DNA from: Synechococcus sp. AG-679-D13
GTDB lineage: Bacteria > Cyanobacteriota > Cyanobacteriia > PCC-6307 > Cyanobiaceae
Assembly: GCA_003210735.1 (NCBI GenBank)
Contig: QCUM01000005.1
Coordinates: forward strand, 19,829-83,828
Reading direction: 5' to 3'
Length of the DNA stretch: 64,000 nt
A program made the position numbers and the translations under genes. The notes below the pieces were generated by a model, which had not been told where the DNA came from, did no database searches, and saw nothing but the letters and a program-made list of their open reading frames with translations. Of this stretch, positions 55,387 through 64,000 are shown piece by piece. Every line of letters begins with the position of its first letter. Within the stretch, counting starts at the first letter, position 1.

Positions 55387-55436
55387 GGTTCTTTGCCGGG
55401 ATTGGTACGGATCCGGCGAGCTGATCGTAGGGGCAA

Positions 55437-57182
55437 TCAGCCGTTCTGCAGATCGCGAATGAATTGCCTTTCGCACAACTCGCGGTAGCGGCCACCCCGC
55501 TGCATCAGGGCATCGTGCGTACCGCTGTCAACAATTCGGCCCTCCTCGAGCACAACGATCTGATCAGCTTCCTGAACGGTTGCCAATCGATGGGCGATCA
55601 CCAACACCGTTCGATCGGCCATCGCCTGTTTCAGTCCCAGCTGAACCGCTGCTTCCGCTTCGGCATCCAGAGCGCTGGTGGCCTCATCCAGCAGCAACAG
55701 CGCGGGGTCACCCAACACAGCCCGGGCAATGGCGATGCGCTGCAGTTGGCCCCCGGAAAGATTGCTACCGCGTTCTTCCAGCAGCGTGTCGTAGCCATCG
55801 GGCAAGGCCTGAATGAAACCATCGGCGTTCGCCAAACGCGCTGCATTGGCCACATGCTCATCCGTGGCGCGTCGTCCGAAGCGAATGGCTTCGGCAATCG
55901 TGCCGGAGAAGACCATCGTGCGCTGTGGAACCAGCGCCACCCGTTGACGCAGATCCCGAGCCTTCAATCGACTGAGGTCGACACCATCCAGCAGGATCCG
56001 ACCATGCTGGGCGGTGTTGAAACGCAGCAGCAGAGAGAACAAGGTGCTTTTGCCTGCACCGGAGGGGCCAACCACCGCCAGCACGGATCCGGCCGACACC
56101 TGAAGATCGAGTTGGTGAAGCACGGGCTGACCCGTCGTGTAGCTGAAGCTGAGCGATTCAAGGCTGAGGTCTCCGCTCAGATCACCGAGCGAAACTGCAT
56201 CGATCGGATCATCGGGCTCCCTCGGCTCCTGCTCGATCTCACGCAATCGACGCAGCGACGCCTGGCCCTGCTGAAATTCGTTGAAGTTGTTGGTGACGTG
56301 CGCGATCGGGTCGATCAGCACAATCAGACCCGTGAGGTAACTGCTGAGGCCAGCGATCGTCAGATCACCACTTTCAATCCGCCAGGCGGCGAGTCCCAGC
56401 ACAGCGAACAGACCGATCACCTCGATGATTCCCACCACCGGGTGCTGCAACGCCACAAGGCTGTAGGTGCGCTGTCTTGCCTGACGGTGCTGAGCGATCT
56501 CCTCTTCAAAGCGATCCTGCAGCCAGGGCTCCGCCGCAAAGGCCCGCACCAGCGGCAGCCCCTCGATGGCTTCACCCAGCAGGCCAGCCAACTCACTCAC
56601 TTTTTTCTGGCTGCGTTCGGTGGCACGCATCACTTGGGCACCGAACAGGCTGATGAGCCACACGATCACCGGAGCCAGCAAAAGAATGGCGAGGCTGAGT
56701 TTCCAATCCAGCCAGACCATGGTGCAGAGCACCACCACGAGCTGCAGCAAACTTGGAACGGTGTCGTGAATCGTCTTGTAAAGCACCTCGCTCACACGGT
56801 CGGCGTCCTCCGTGAGGCGATAGGTGAGATCCCCTGCGGACAGCTTTTCAAGAGCACCCAGCTCAACACGCTGCAGGGTGCTGAACAGCTCACGGCGGAG
56901 TCGCTGGCTCACTTTCAAAGCAGGCCCGGCCAGGAGAGAGTCCTGTCCGAACTGCGCCAGCTTCTGAACGGAAAAGATCAACACCCCCTGCCCGATCAGC
57001 TGCATCACACGGTTCAGATCCCGTGAACCGAGCGCTGGAAACAACTCACCCGCCAGCTGCACCAGCAAAGGGAAACTGGCGACGTAAACCAGCATGCAGG
57101 CCCCACCCAAGAGCAGCTGACGAAGGTGAGGGCGTAGCAGCGGTATCAGTCGCCGGAAGCCGGCCTGAGAGGGTTTGAGCAT
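55437..57182 (-). CDS. ABC half-exporter (MsbA/HlyB-like)
   Basis: 581 aa from ATG. Six membrane helices in the N-terminal 320 residues, then an ATPase: VVGPSGAGKSTLFSLLLRFN, LSGGQLQRIAIARAVLGDPA, LLLLDEATSALDAEAE and the switch histidine AHRLATVQEADQI. Homodimeric multidrug/lipid-type exporter; no peptidase domain as in peptide exporters. The ATG shares CATG with an in-frame ATG of the divergent S4 gene region. Confidence 0.88.
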   Translation of the reverse strand: MLKPSQAGFRRLIPLLRPHLRQLLLGGACMLVYVASFPLLVQLAGELFPALGSRDLNRVMQLIGQGVLIFSVQKLAQFGQDSLLAGPALKVSQRLRRELFSTLQRVELGALEKLSAGDLTYRLTEDADRVSEVLYKTIHDTVPSLLQLVVVLCTMVWLDWKLSLAILLLAPVIVWLISLFGAQVMRATERSQKKVSELAGLLGEAIEGLPLVRAFAAEPWLQDRFEEEIAQHRQARQRTYSLVALQHPVVGIIEVIGLFAVLGLAAWRIESGDLTIAGLSSYLTGLIVLIDPIAHVTNNFNEFQQGQASLRRLREIEQEPREPDDPIDAVSLGDLSGDLSLESLSFSYTTGQPVLHQLDLQVSAGSVLAVVGPSGAGKSTLFSLLLRFNTAQHGRILLDGVDLSRLKARDLRQRVALVPQRTMVFSGTIAEAIRFGRRATDEHVANAARLANADGFIQALPDGYDTLLEERGSNLSGGQLQRIAIARAVLGDPALLLLDEATSALDAEAEAAVQLGLKQAMADRTVLVIAHRLATVQEADQIVVLEEGRIVDSGTHDALMQRGGRYRELCERQFIRDLQNG

Positions 57183-57222
57183 GGCGGCACAGTATCAATG
57201 GTGCTCTGGTGTTCTGCCGCTG

Positions 57223-57420
57223 ATGAAGCTGGATCAATACCTCAAGTGGAAAGGCTGGGCTTTCACCGGTGGCGAGGCCAAGCAACGGATTCAGCAGGGT
57301 GATGTGGAGGTCAACGGAAGCGTTGAAACCCGACGCGGTCGCCAGCTGATTCCCGGTGATCGCGTCTCTCTGGACGGGCAGGACGGCGTTGTTGAAGAAA
57401 ATCCAACGACAGGGCCGTAA
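57223..57420 (+). CDS. S4-domain RNA-binding protein
   Basis: 65 aa from ATG 57223; in-frame ATG at 57181 is less likely because the family starts [49 protein letters not shown] is a bare S4 domain (YaaA/RlbA-like), which binds structured RNA. Only 31 bases before tpiA on the same strand. Confidence 0.8.
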   Translation: MKLDQYLKWKGWAFTGGEAKQRIQQGDVEVNGSVETRRGRQLIPGDRVSLDGQDGVVEENPTTGP

Positions 57421-57451
57421 GTTGGCCCCTGATCCGACGAGGAATCGACGC

Positions 57452-58183
57452 GTGCGCAGACCGGTGATCGCTGGCAACTGGAAAATGCACATGACCTGTG
57501 CCCAGGCCAGGGACTACATGGCCACGCTTCTGCCTCTGATTGCAGAAACCCCGTCCGATCGAGATCTGGTGCTGGCTCCGCCCTTCACGGCGCTGTCCAC
57601 CATGGCTGAAGCATCGAAGGGATCGGCTGTCTCCCTCGCCAGCCAGAACGTGCACTGGGAAGACCATGGGGCTTACACCGCTGAGATCTCAGCCGAGATG
57701 CTGATTGAGCTCAGCGTGCGCTACACGATTGTTGGTCACAGTGAGCCGCGTAAATACTTCAGTGAGAGTGATGAACAGATCAATCACCGGGCCCGTTGTG
57801 CTCAGGCCAAGGCGCTGATTCCGATCGTGTGCGTGGGTGAGTCGGATGAACAGCGTGAACGCGGTGAAGCCGAAAGGGTGATCCGACGCCAGGTGGAGCA
57901 GGGTCTTGAAGGCTTGGATGCCAACAAGTTGGTGGTGGCCTATGAACCGATCTGGGCGATTGGAACAGGTAAAACCTGTGAAGCGGATGAAGCCAACCGC
58001 ATCTGCGGTCTGATCCGCAGCTGGGTGGGTGCCACCGATCTGGTGATTCAGTACGGCGGATCGGTTAAGCCAGGCAATATTGATGAATTGATGGCCATGA
58101 GCGATATCGACGGTGTGCTGGTGGGGGGTGCCTCACTCCAACCCGACAGCTTCGCCCGCATTGCTAACTACCAACAAAACTGA
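57452..58183 (+). CDS. tpiA: Triose-phosphate isomerase
   Basis: 243 aa from GTG 57452. [17 protein letters not shown] at the start, catalytic His in [16 protein letters not shown], catalytic Glu in [20 protein letters not shown] and phosphate loop [19 protein letters not shown]. Interconverts glyceraldehyde-3-phosphate and dihydroxyacetone phosphate in the Calvin cycle and glycolysis. Upstream frame overlapping the S4 gene not used. Confidence 0.95.
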   Translation: MRRPVIAGNWKMHMTCAQARDYMATLLPLIAETPSDRDLVLAPPFTALSTMAEASKGSAVSLASQNVHWEDHGAYTAEISAEMLIELSVRYTIVGHSEPRKYFSESDEQINHRARCAQAKALIPIVCVGESDEQRERGEAERVIRRQVEQGLEGLDANKLVVAYEPIWAIGTGKTCEADEANRICGLIRSWVGATDLVIQYGGSVKPGNIDELMAMSDIDGVLVGGASLQPDSFARIANYQQN

Positions 58184-59006
58184 ACCAAGCCGTTGGCCTC
58201 AAAGGTGGGGCGAACACACCGCGGTGATGGGAGTGATCAATATCACCCCGGATTCCTTCAGTGATGGTGGTCGCTTCCTTGAATGCGACCAAGCCGAGCA
58301 GGAGGCCGACCTCCAGGTTGAAGGCGGGGCTGATGTTCTCGATCTGGGGGCTCAGAGCACGCGGCCAGGAGCGGATGAAGTTGGTGCCGAGGAAGAGTGC
58401 CGCCGCCTGCTTGAACCCCTGAGACGGATCCGGCGGCGACACCCTTCAGCGCTGATCTCCGTCGACACGTTCCATGCAGCGGTCGCCGAAGCAGCGATCG
58501 AAGCAGGAGCAGACTGGATCAATGATGTCAGCGGTGGGCAACGGGATCCGGCCATGCTGCCGCTGATGGCGGAGGTCGGCTGTCCCGTGGTGCTGATGCA
58601 CAGCCGCGGTAACAGTCGAACGATGGATCAGCTCACCGATTACAACGACGTGGCGATCGACGTTCTGGGGGGTCTCCGCGCCCGCAGCGAAGCGGCCGTG
58701 GCTGCAGGTGTGCGCGCTGATCGGATCATCTGGGATCCCGGTCTTGGATTCGCCAAAACCCAACTCCAGAATCTCGAGCTGCTGAAGCAGCTCGAACTGT
58801 TAACGGCAGATGGCGTCCCGCTGTTGATGGGACCATCGCGTAAGCGCTTCATCGGTGCCGTGCTGGACGAGCCGGAACCACGGGAACGGATCTGGGGAAC
58901 GGCCGCTGTGGTCTGCCGGTGTGTGCAGGCGGGGGTGGCAGTCGTGCGCGTTCATGACGTGAAACCGATGGTTCAGACCGTGCGCATGGCCGAAGCCCTC
59001 TGGTGA
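58161..59006 (+). CDS. folP: Dihydropteroate synthase
   Basis: About 281 aa from TTG 58161, overlapping tpiA by 23 bases. [20 protein letters not shown] and [19 protein letters not shown] are the two pterin-binding signatures; [36 protein letters not shown] and [16 protein letters not shown] complete the TIM barrel. Condenses dihydropterin pyrophosphate with p-aminobenzoate in folate synthesis. The start is uncertain; a later start would trim the unusual N-terminus. Confidence 0.92.
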   Translation: MLTTNKTEPSRWPQRWGEHTAVMGVINITPDSFSDGGRFLECDQAEQEADLQVEGGADVLDLGAQSTRPGADEVGAEEECRRLLEPLRRIRRRHPSALISVDTFHAAVAEAAIEAGADWINDVSGGQRDPAMLPLMAEVGCPVVLMHSRGNSRTMDQLTDYNDVAIDVLGGLRARSEAAVAAGVRADRIIWDPGLGFAKTQLQNLELLKQLELLTADGVPLLMGPSRKRFIGAVLDEPEPRERIWGTAAVVCRCVQAGVAVVRVHDVKPMVQTVRMAEALW

Positions 59007-59019
59007 TGGTCCTCAAGCA

Positions 59020-60012
59020 GTGAACCCATCCCAGCCAACGATCTTTATTCAGATCGCGGCCTATCGAGACCCGGATCTTCCAGCCACACTCCACAACCTG
59101 CTGTCGAGGGCGGCCGCACCGCAACGCATTCACCTGGGGATCTGCCTTCAACTGGCCAGCGCCGACCCGGAGGCCTGGGGCAACAACCACATGCCCGAAC
59201 ACCCGCACCTGCAGCTGCACAACTGCCTGGCCAGCGAAAGTCGAGGAGCCTGCTGGGCCCGCAGGCAAGCCCAGCAGTTCTTTCAGGGCGAAACCTTTCT
59301 GCTCCAGATCGACAGCCATATGAGAGCGGTTCCCAACTGGGACCTGAAACTGTTGGGAAGCTGGGAACGCTGCAACGATGCAAAGGCAGTGCTGAGTGTT
59401 TACCCCAACGGGTTTGAGCAACCCTGCAAGCTGAACATGTCGACGTTGCCAGTGATGGCCGCCCGTCGATTCGACAAGTACGGAATTCTTCAGTTCCAGG
59501 GCATCAGTCGCTATCGGATGCCGGAGCAGAAACCATCCGAACCTCTCGCCAATGCATTCATTGCTGGAGGATTTCTGTTTGGGCCTGGCAGCATCGTGAC
59601 TGATGTTCCCTACGATCCATATCTCTATTTCGACGGGGAAGAGATCAGCGTATCCGCGAGGTTATGGACCCACGGATACAACATTTACTCCCCAAACGAA
59701 TTGATTTTATTCCACCTTTACAAGAGCAAATCAAACAACAATCCTGCCGAAACCCATTGGAATGATCATCAAAATTGGTTTGAGCTGAACCGTCGCTCGA
59801 TGGTTCGCGTTCACACGCTTCTCAACAGCCTGAAAATTACACCTGTTGGGCTAAAACCTTCAGCAGACGATGTGAAGGATCTAAAAAATTATGGACTCGG
59901 AAAAAGTCGCAGCTTGGCCGACTATCAGCTCTGGGCTGGCATTGATTTTTTAAACCAACGCATCAACCCAAAAGCTCTATCCGGTCAGTTTCCAGCCGGA
60001 CAGGCCTGCTGA
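59020..60012 (+). CDS. GlcNAc-transferase-like glycosyltransferase (PF11397 type)
   Basis: 330 aa, GTG start. IFIQIAAYRDPDLPATLHNL, HLGICLQLASADPEAWGNNH, then the metal-binding LLQIDSHMRAVPNWDLKLL (DxH variant of DxD) and NAFIAGGFLFGPGSIVTDVP, PYLYFDGEEISVSARLW match the PF11397 family that includes the Skp1 hydroxyproline GlcNAc-transferase of eukaryotes. In bacteria it occurs in surface-glycan genes. The final third is AT-richer than the start. Confidence 0.75.
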   Translation: MNPSQPTIFIQIAAYRDPDLPATLHNLLSRAAAPQRIHLGICLQLASADPEAWGNNHMPEHPHLQLHNCLASESRGACWARRQAQQFFQGETFLLQIDSHMRAVPNWDLKLLGSWERCNDAKAVLSVYPNGFEQPCKLNMSTLPVMAARRFDKYGILQFQGISRYRMPEQKPSEPLANAFIAGGFLFGPGSIVTDVPYDPYLYFDGEEISVSARLWTHGYNIYSPNELILFHLYKSKSNNNPAETHWNDHQNWFELNRRSMVRVHTLLNSLKITPVGLKPSADDVKDLKNYGLGKSRSLADYQLWAGIDFLNQRINPKALSGQFPAGQAC

Positions 60013-60016
60013 AGCG

Positions 60017-63000
60017 TTATTCAGCAACCACTCCCTCAATGCGGTCTTCAACCTCCTGATAGAGCTCCTGCAATTGTTCAATATTTTCGTCAGAGGTTTC
60101 CCAGTAACCACGACCATGAACCTCCAGGAGGGTGCCCACGATCTGACGGAAGCTGTTGGGGTTGAGCTCGAGAAGACGCTTTCGCATCTCTGGATCATTG
60201 ATGAAGGTTTCGTTGGCTTCTTCATAGACAAAGTTGTCCACTGAACCACTGGTTGCACTCCAGCCGAGGGTGAAGTTGAGGCGCTTGGCCACTTCACGCA
60301 CCCCTTCGTAACCGGAATCCAGCATGCCCTCGTACCACTTCGGATTGAGCAGCTTGGTCCGTGAATCCAGTCGGATTGTCTCGCTCAGAGAACGCACCTG
60401 GGCATTCGCCGTGGTGGTGTCTGCGATGTAGCTGGTGGGTGCCTTGCCATCGTCGCGGAGACCGGCGATCAACTTGGTGGGGTCGGAGTCGAAATAGTGA
60501 CTCACGTCTGTCAGAGAGATCTCTGCAGAATCCAAATTCTGGAAGGTCACATCCGCGGTCTTCATCACGTTCTCGAACACCTCACGCTTCTGGTTCATTT
60601 CACCGGGGTTATCAGCATTGAACGCGAAGGTTTTACGTGAGAGATACATCTCCTGCAGTTCACCTTCTTCTTCCCAGGTGCTGTTTTCAACGGCGAGGTT
60701 CACGTTGGAGCTGTAGCTGCCGCTGGCATTGGAGAACACACGGCAGGCTGCATCGCGAAGGGTGGTTCCCTCTTTCTCAGCCTGTTCAAGCGCATGTTTG
60801 CGTACGAAGTTTTGATCGAGAGGTTCATCCGCCTCAGCCGCCATTTTCACTGCCTGATCGATCAGGGCCATCTGGTTGATGAACAGATCTCGGAACACCC
60901 CGGAACAATTCACCACCACATCAACCCTGGGGCGACCCAGTTCTTCGAGGGAGATGAGTTCGAGTTTGTTCACCCTGCCAACGGAATCAGGCATCGGCTT
61001 GACGCCGACGAACCAAAGAATCTGAGCCAGAGACTCGCCGTAGGTCTTGATGTTGTCCGTGCCCCAGAGAACACAGGCGATGGTTTCAGGCCACGCCCCC
61101 TGCTCCTCTCGCTGCCGTTCAATCAATTTGTCGACGACACCCTTAGCGGCTGCAACCGCGGCCCGCGTTGGGATGGCCTGTGGGTCAAGGGCGTGAATGT
61201 TTTTGCCACTGGGCAGCACCCCCGGGTTGCGGATCGGGTCACCGCCGGGTCCTGGAAGGACATATTCCCCGTCGAGCGCTTTCAGCAGACTCTCCATCTC
61301 CATATCGGCGCACACCTGTTCAAGGCAGAAGCGGAGATAGGCGAACAGCTTGTCGAGTTCGCCTGAATCGATCTGAACGAATCCAGCGGAGCAGCAGGCC
61401 CGGAGCCAGGGGGACGGCAGCTTGAAACCGAAGCGAGCCAGCAGATCGGTGAACCAGCCGAGGTTGTTGCGCAGGTTGACCCGACCATCAAGGCCCGTGA
61501 CCGAGCGCACCATGGCTCCGACAGCAGCACGGGATGTCTCGGTGATCGTGCGGTTCAGCTCCACATCAGCGAGCACACCTTCGTCGTTTCCCTTGTAGAC
61601 GTCTTCAATGGTGCGACCCAACGCCTCAGCCAGCAGACCGGGCAGGGAGCGCAGATCATCCTCTTCTCGCTCAAGCGCAGCAATGCTCACCAGCGTTGCA
61701 ACAGCTTCTTCTGCCGTGGGGGGCTTACCGATGGTGTGCAGACCACAGGGAAGCAATCGACTCTCGATCTCCATCAACTGGCGGTAGACCGCACCCACAA
61801 GGGCATCACGCCCGTCAAGCCCGAGATCTGTGGAATCGTCGTCAGGCAGTTCAACATCCTTGTCGAGATTGCACTGGCGAGCGGTCTCAACGATGGTGTT
61901 CACGATCTGAATGCCGCGGCCACCTTCCCGCAGTTGCTGATAGGAGCCGACAAGCTCACCAAGTTCCTTGAGGCCCTTGTACAAGCCGGCGTTCTCGGCC
62001 GGAGGGGTCAGATAACTGATCGTCGAGGCGTAGCCACGTCGCTTGGCGATGGTGGCCTCTGAAGGGTTGTTGGCGGCGTAGTAATAGAGATTCGGCAGAG
62101 CTCCGATCAGAGAATCGGGGTAGCAGGTCTCACTCATCCCCATCTGCTTGCCGGGCATGAACTCGAGGGAGCCGTGGGTGCCGAAGTGCAGCACCGCATC
62201 AGCCTTCCAGATCTTCTGGAGGTAGGTGTAGTAGGCGGCGAAGCCGTGGTGAGGGCTGGCGCTGCGGGAATACAGCAGACGCATCGGATCACCCTCGTAG
62301 CCGAAGGTGGGTTGAACGCCGACAAAAACGTTGCCGAAGTGGCGACCGAACACCAGCAGGTTCTGTCCATCACTGTTGAGATTTCCGGGTGGCTTGCCCC
62401 AGTTCTCCTCAAGACGCTCGGAGTAGGGGGTGAGACGCTCGTACTCCTCAACACTCATGCGGTGTGCAACGGAAAGATCCGGTGAGCCCTGCATCGCGTT
62501 CGCGTCATTGATCACCGCTTCGAGCAGCGCCCGTGGAGTAGCCGGCAGGTTCTGAACGTCGTATCCCTTGGCCTTCATCTCCTGCATCACCCGATGGATG
62601 GAGCCGAAGACATCGAGATAGGCCGCAGTGCCCACATTGCCTTTGTCGGGCGGGAAACTGAACACGGTGATGGCCAGCTTCTTGTCAATGCGCGGCTTGA
62701 TGCGCAGCGACGACCAGCGGATGGCCCGTTCAGCGATTGCATCAACACGGTCCTGAAGCGTGTGAGCCTTGCCGGTGGCATCGTCGCGACCGGAAAGAAC
62801 GATCGGCTCAATCGCACCATCAAGCTCAGGGATGGCGATCTGCAGTGCCACCTGAACCGGATGAAGTCCCAGATCGCTTTGTTCCCACTCCTGAGTGGTC
62901 TGGAACACGAGGGGCAACGCCACCATGTAGGGGCAGTTGAGCTTTTTCAGAGATTCGATGGCCTTGGGATGGTCCTGGCGGGCAGGTCCACCCACCAGGG

Positions 63001-64000
63001 CGAAGCCCGTGAGGGAAACGATGCCATCCACCAGTGATTTCTCTGGATTCAGCGGGTCGTAGAAGAACGCGTTGACGGGTTTGGAGAAATCAAGACCGCC
63101 ACAGAAGATCGGAATGACCGTGGCGCCTCGGAATTCAAGCTCCTGAATCGTGGCCACGTAATGGGCGTCATCCCCTGTGACGATGTGGCTGCGTTGGAGC
63201 ACCAGGCCGATCACTGGGCCCTTTCTGGCGTCCTCGGATAAGTCGGTACGGCTGGAGGACCAGTTGAGGTACTCCTTGAGGTCCTCAAACATCGAAGGTG
63301 CCAGAGGATGCCAGATACCCAGATCTGGGAAGACTTCCGGCTCGGCCACCTCCATGGCCGGGCGATCCTCACCCTCGGCTGCTGGGAAGACGTATTTATC
63401 CGCCAGCATCAGCAGGAAGTTGCGCAGGTTGTCCGGCGTACCCCCAAGCCAGTACTGGAAACTGAGCATGAAGCTGCGGGCGTCCTGCGCCTTCTCCACC
63501 GGCAGGTACTTGAGAACGGTGGGGAGGGTGTTCAGGAGCTTGAGCATGGCGTCCTGAAATCCAGCGCCGCCGGCTTCCTTCCGCTTCTTCATGAAGCCGG
63601 CAATGGCGCTTTTGCTCTGTCCCAGCTGAGCCATGGAAAAGCTGCCCAGCTTGTTGAGCCGCATCACCTCAGGCATCGAGGGGAAGACAACCGCAGCCTT
63701 CAAGCGATCCCGGTGGGGTGCGACGGCGTCAACAACCTTCTGGGCCAGATCCTCGATGAAAATCAGCGAGGCGATGAAGACATCGGCCTGGGCAACATCG
63801 GCGCAGAAATCGGCGTAGTTGTCCTCGTCGCGCAGTTCCTCAATCAGATAGCCGCTGAGTTCAATCCCCAGATCGGCTCCGGAGGCATTCAGAGCATTGG
63901 CAGCCTGGGTGAGAGCGTTTTGATATTGGGGTTCAAGAACCACGTAAACAGCCTTCATCACTGCTTTGTGGTTCTGGCCCTCCACAGGAGCAACGCGTCG
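60017..64000 (-). CDS. chlH: Magnesium chelatase subunit H, 5' end beyond window
   Basis: Runs off the right edge; 1327 residues are visible in frame, so the gene is nearly complete and lacks only the first dozen or so residues, which continue upstream ([20 protein letters not shown] precedes the internal ATG 63958). ChlH binds protoporphyrin IX and Mg2+ and drives insertion with ChlI and ChlD. Signatures: [40 protein letters not shown] and [20 protein letters not shown] at the end. Ends five bases from the convergent glycosyltransferase gene. ChlI and ChlD are not in the window. Confidence 0.95.
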   Translation of the reverse strand, partial: RRVAPVEGQNHKAVMKAVYVVLEPQYQNALTQAANALNASGADLGIELSGYLIEELRDEDNYADFCADVAQADVFIASLIFIEDLAQKVVDAVAPHRDRLKAAVVFPSMPEVMRLNKLGSFSMAQLGQSKSAIAGFMKKRKEAGGAGFQDAMLKLLNTLPTVLKYLPVEKAQDARSFMLSFQYWLGGTPDNLRNFLLMLADKYVFPAAEGEDRPAMEVAEPEVFPDLGIWHPLAPSMFEDLKEYLNWSSSRTDLSEDARKGPVIGLVLQRSHIVTGDDAHYVATIQELEFRGATVIPIFCGGLDFSKPVNAFFYDPLNPEKSLVDGIVSLTGFALVGGPARQDHPKAIESLKKLNCPYMVALPLVFQTTQEWEQSDLGLHPVQVALQIAIPELDGAIEPIVLSGRDDATGKAHTLQDRVDAIAERAIRWSSLRIKPRIDKKLAITVFSFPPDKGNVGTAAYLDVFGSIHRVMQEMKAKGYDVQNLPATPRALLEAVINDANAMQGSPDLSVAHRMSVEEYERLTPYSERLEENWGKPPGNLNSDGQNLLVFGRHFGNVFVGVQPTFGYEGDPMRLLYSRSASPHHGFAAYYTYLQKIWKADAVLHFGTHGSLEFMPGKQMGMSETCYPDSLIGALPNLYYYAANNPSEATIAKRRGYASTISYLTPPAENAGLYKGLKELGELVGSYQQLREGGRGIQIVNTIVETARQCNLDKDVELPDDDSTDLGLDGRDALVGAVYRQLMEIESRLLPCGLHTIGKPPTAEEAVATLVSIAALEREEDDLRSLPGLLAEALGRTIEDVYKGNDEGVLADVELNRTITETSRAAVGAMVRSVTGLDGRVNLRNNLGWFTDLLARFGFKLPSPWLRACCSAGFVQIDSGELDKLFAYLRFCLEQVCADMEMESLLKALDGEYVLPGPGGDPIRNPGVLPSGKNIHALDPQAIPTRAAVAAAKGVVDKLIERQREEQGAWPETIACVLWGTDNIKTYGESLAQILWFVGVKPMPDSVGRVNKLELISLEELGRPRVDVVVNCSGVFRDLFINQMALIDQAVKMAAEADEPLDQNFVRKHALEQAEKEGTTLRDAACRVFSNASGSYSSNVNLAVENSTWEEEGELQEMYLSRKTFAFNADNPGEMNQKREVFENVMKTADVTFQNLDSAEISLTDVSHYFDSDPTKLIAGLRDDGKAPTSYIADTTTANAQVRSLSETIRLDSRTKLLNPKWYEGMLDSGYEGVREVAKRLNFTLGWSATSGSVDNFVYEEANETFINDPEMRKRLLELNPNSFRQIVGTLLEVHGRGYWETSDENIEQLQELYQEVEDRIEGVVAE

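Noticed and set aside
55464..57026. 520-codon plus-strand frame
   Set aside because: Antisense shadow of the ABC exporter; Gln/His-rich with no domain, whereas the minus strand has a complete transporter.

Overview
The window looks like a chromosome segment of a marine picocyanobacterium, most likely marine Synechococcus. The evidence is a chlorophyll gene (chlH, running off the right edge), a glucosylglycerol-phosphate phosphatase (marine salt acclimation), and many families largely confined to cyanobacteria: CGLD27, DUF3318, DUF3386, DUF2811, DUF3721, DUF3764, DUF6447 and a TIGR02450-type Trp-rich protein. Genes are tightly packed, with many 1-4 base start/stop overlaps and several overlapping convergent 3' ends.

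Layout. 0-4.6 kb is gene-poor and rich in very small proteins, many with one membrane segment, and holds a Crp-like relic and strong inverted repeats. 4.8-14 kb is mostly conserved: an HDAC-fold amidohydrolase, a PNPOx-like flavoprotein, a divergent PiT-like permease, a Fur regulator, two DUF3721 genes (one with a hydrophobic decapeptide repeat), an ArsS-like radical SAM enzyme and glucosylglycerol-phosphate phosphatase. 14-25 kb is an AT-richer accessory island: membrane and orphan proteins, a Crp regulator, a decayed serralysin-type protease, a GT4 glycosyltransferase, then a cassette of a Nif11-like protein, an intact M10 metalloprotease, a GNAT-like protein and an RTX-DUF192 fusion cut short by an in-frame stop codon.

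25-40.6 kb is core metabolism: a two-gene unit of unknown pathway (504-aa orphan plus APH-type kinase), a DOMON-like protein, a lytic transglycosylase, metY-metA (methionine by direct sulfhydrylation, with MetA carrying the glutamate expected of an acetyl-CoA user), an AlkB-like dioxygenase, an AEC transporter, a complete polar amino-acid ABC operon with an extra small membrane protein at its end, and a SulP transporter. Between SulP and an FAD oxidase (40.7-41.0 kb) lies a gene-free stretch with two intrinsic terminators and a predicted three-way-junction RNA.

41.4-64 kb: FAD oxidase divergent from a long-type CbiX chelatase, GMC oxidoreductase, an AT-rich gap, initiator tRNA, a minus-strand run (DUF3318, rsfS, CGLD27, asparaginase), then carB, DUF3386, an AGCS symporter, an ABC half-exporter, an S4 protein, tpiA, folP, a PF11397 glycosyltransferase and chlH. 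All functions are read from motifs and family resemblance; no database search was run.
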